Assembly (NCBI GenBank): GCA_963699175.1
Contig: OY969418.1
Span: 6,076,001-6,140,000, forward strand
Length of the DNA stretch: 64,000 bases
Reading direction: 5' to 3'
Source of the DNA: JACPYM01 sp963699175
GTDB lineage: Bacteria; Acidobacteriota; Blastocatellia; RBC074
A program made the position numbers and the translations under genes. The notes under the pieces are model-generated. The model saw only the letters and a program-made list of their open reading frames with translations. It was not told the origin of the DNA and did not search any database. Below, one piece after another: positions 63,857 to 64,000 of the stretch (positions are counted from its first letter, which is position 1; each line of letters opens with the position of its first letter).

Positions 63857-64000
63857 AGCAACTCCGATGGAAGGAATAGAATTGAGCCAGGCTCATATTT
63901 TCACTGGGATGTACGGCTAAGTATTTTCCCTTGACCCTTGTCTTGCAAGCAAGCTTGGCTTGCTGGGAAAACAGTGCCAGTGGAAAGTGGACGAGCGAGA
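63857..64000. other. upstream region of NADAR-like gene
   Basis: These 144 bases have no gene. They should carry the promoter of the minus-strand gene at 63856. A short inverted repeat of GCAAGC and GCTTGC flanks AAGCTTG around 63945-63962. Confidence 0.35.

Overview
The window looks like a chromosomal segment of an Acidobacteriota bacterium, most likely class Blastocatellia (inference). It has moderately high GC. The supporting gene types are a large Ser/Thr kinase fused to PD40 beta-propeller repeats next to an ECF-like sigma factor, a kinase fused to a formylglycine-generating-enzyme (FGE)-like domain, an ADOP/MacB-type permease, an S46 peptidase, a Uma2 nuclease, and many Tat-signal and PD40 proteins. 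I found no rRNA, tRNA, CRISPR array, complete insertion sequence or prophage.

Layout. 1-829: 3' part of a membrane-anchored M23 peptidase. 938-6429 (-): possible operon DUF481 barrel / Uma2 / carB / CoA-binding protein. 6590-10304 (-): ECF sigma factor overlapping a PD40 kinase. 10539-11270 (-): SDR. 11506-13373 (+): ECF sigma factor with two tandem ChrR-like cupin anti-sigma proteins. 13662-16709 (+): DUF4062-STAND NTPase-TPR protein, a candidate defence or stress sensor. 16942-19240: DUF418 membrane protein, a 49-residue DUF5670-like protein, a possible structured RNA and a small membrane protein. 19299-24844 (-): tight run gpmI / antitoxin / PIN toxin / GT9 / S46 peptidase. 25568-33017 (+): 1775-residue membrane patatin and FGE-like kinase. 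33052-37778: zinc-ribbon protein, secreted cyclophilin, amidohydrolase, cupin and two unknowns. 37872-39866 (-): PpiD/SurA-like foldase. 40082-45186 (+): four-gene glycan assembly/export operon. 45307-47342 (+): AraC regulator, cytochrome P460, small membrane protein. 47355-63856 (-): long one-strand stretch of secreted esterases, DUF1080 hydrolase, acyltransferase-like and ankyrin pair, glucuronoyl-esterase-like lipoprotein, three Tat-signal enzymes, PD40 protein, ADOP permease and a secreted protein with NADAR-like motifs.

How the genes may work together. The right third suggests a periplasmic/secreted carbohydrate and peptide degrader: CE15-like esterase, DUF1080, UxuA-like and xylose-isomerase-like TIM barrels. 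Envelope building and quality control are represented by the glycan operon, GT9, M23, the foldases and the S46 peptidase. Signalling uses two ECF sigma factors and two transmembrane kinases.

The most unusual items are the patatin whose catalytic dyad is split by almost 1000 residues of membrane insert, the exported NADAR-like protein, the DUF4062-STAND protein with an AT-rich TPR patch, a three-way-junction-like structure at 18871-18956, and at least six intergenic palindromic elements, several of which are paired inverted hairpins (REPIN-like).
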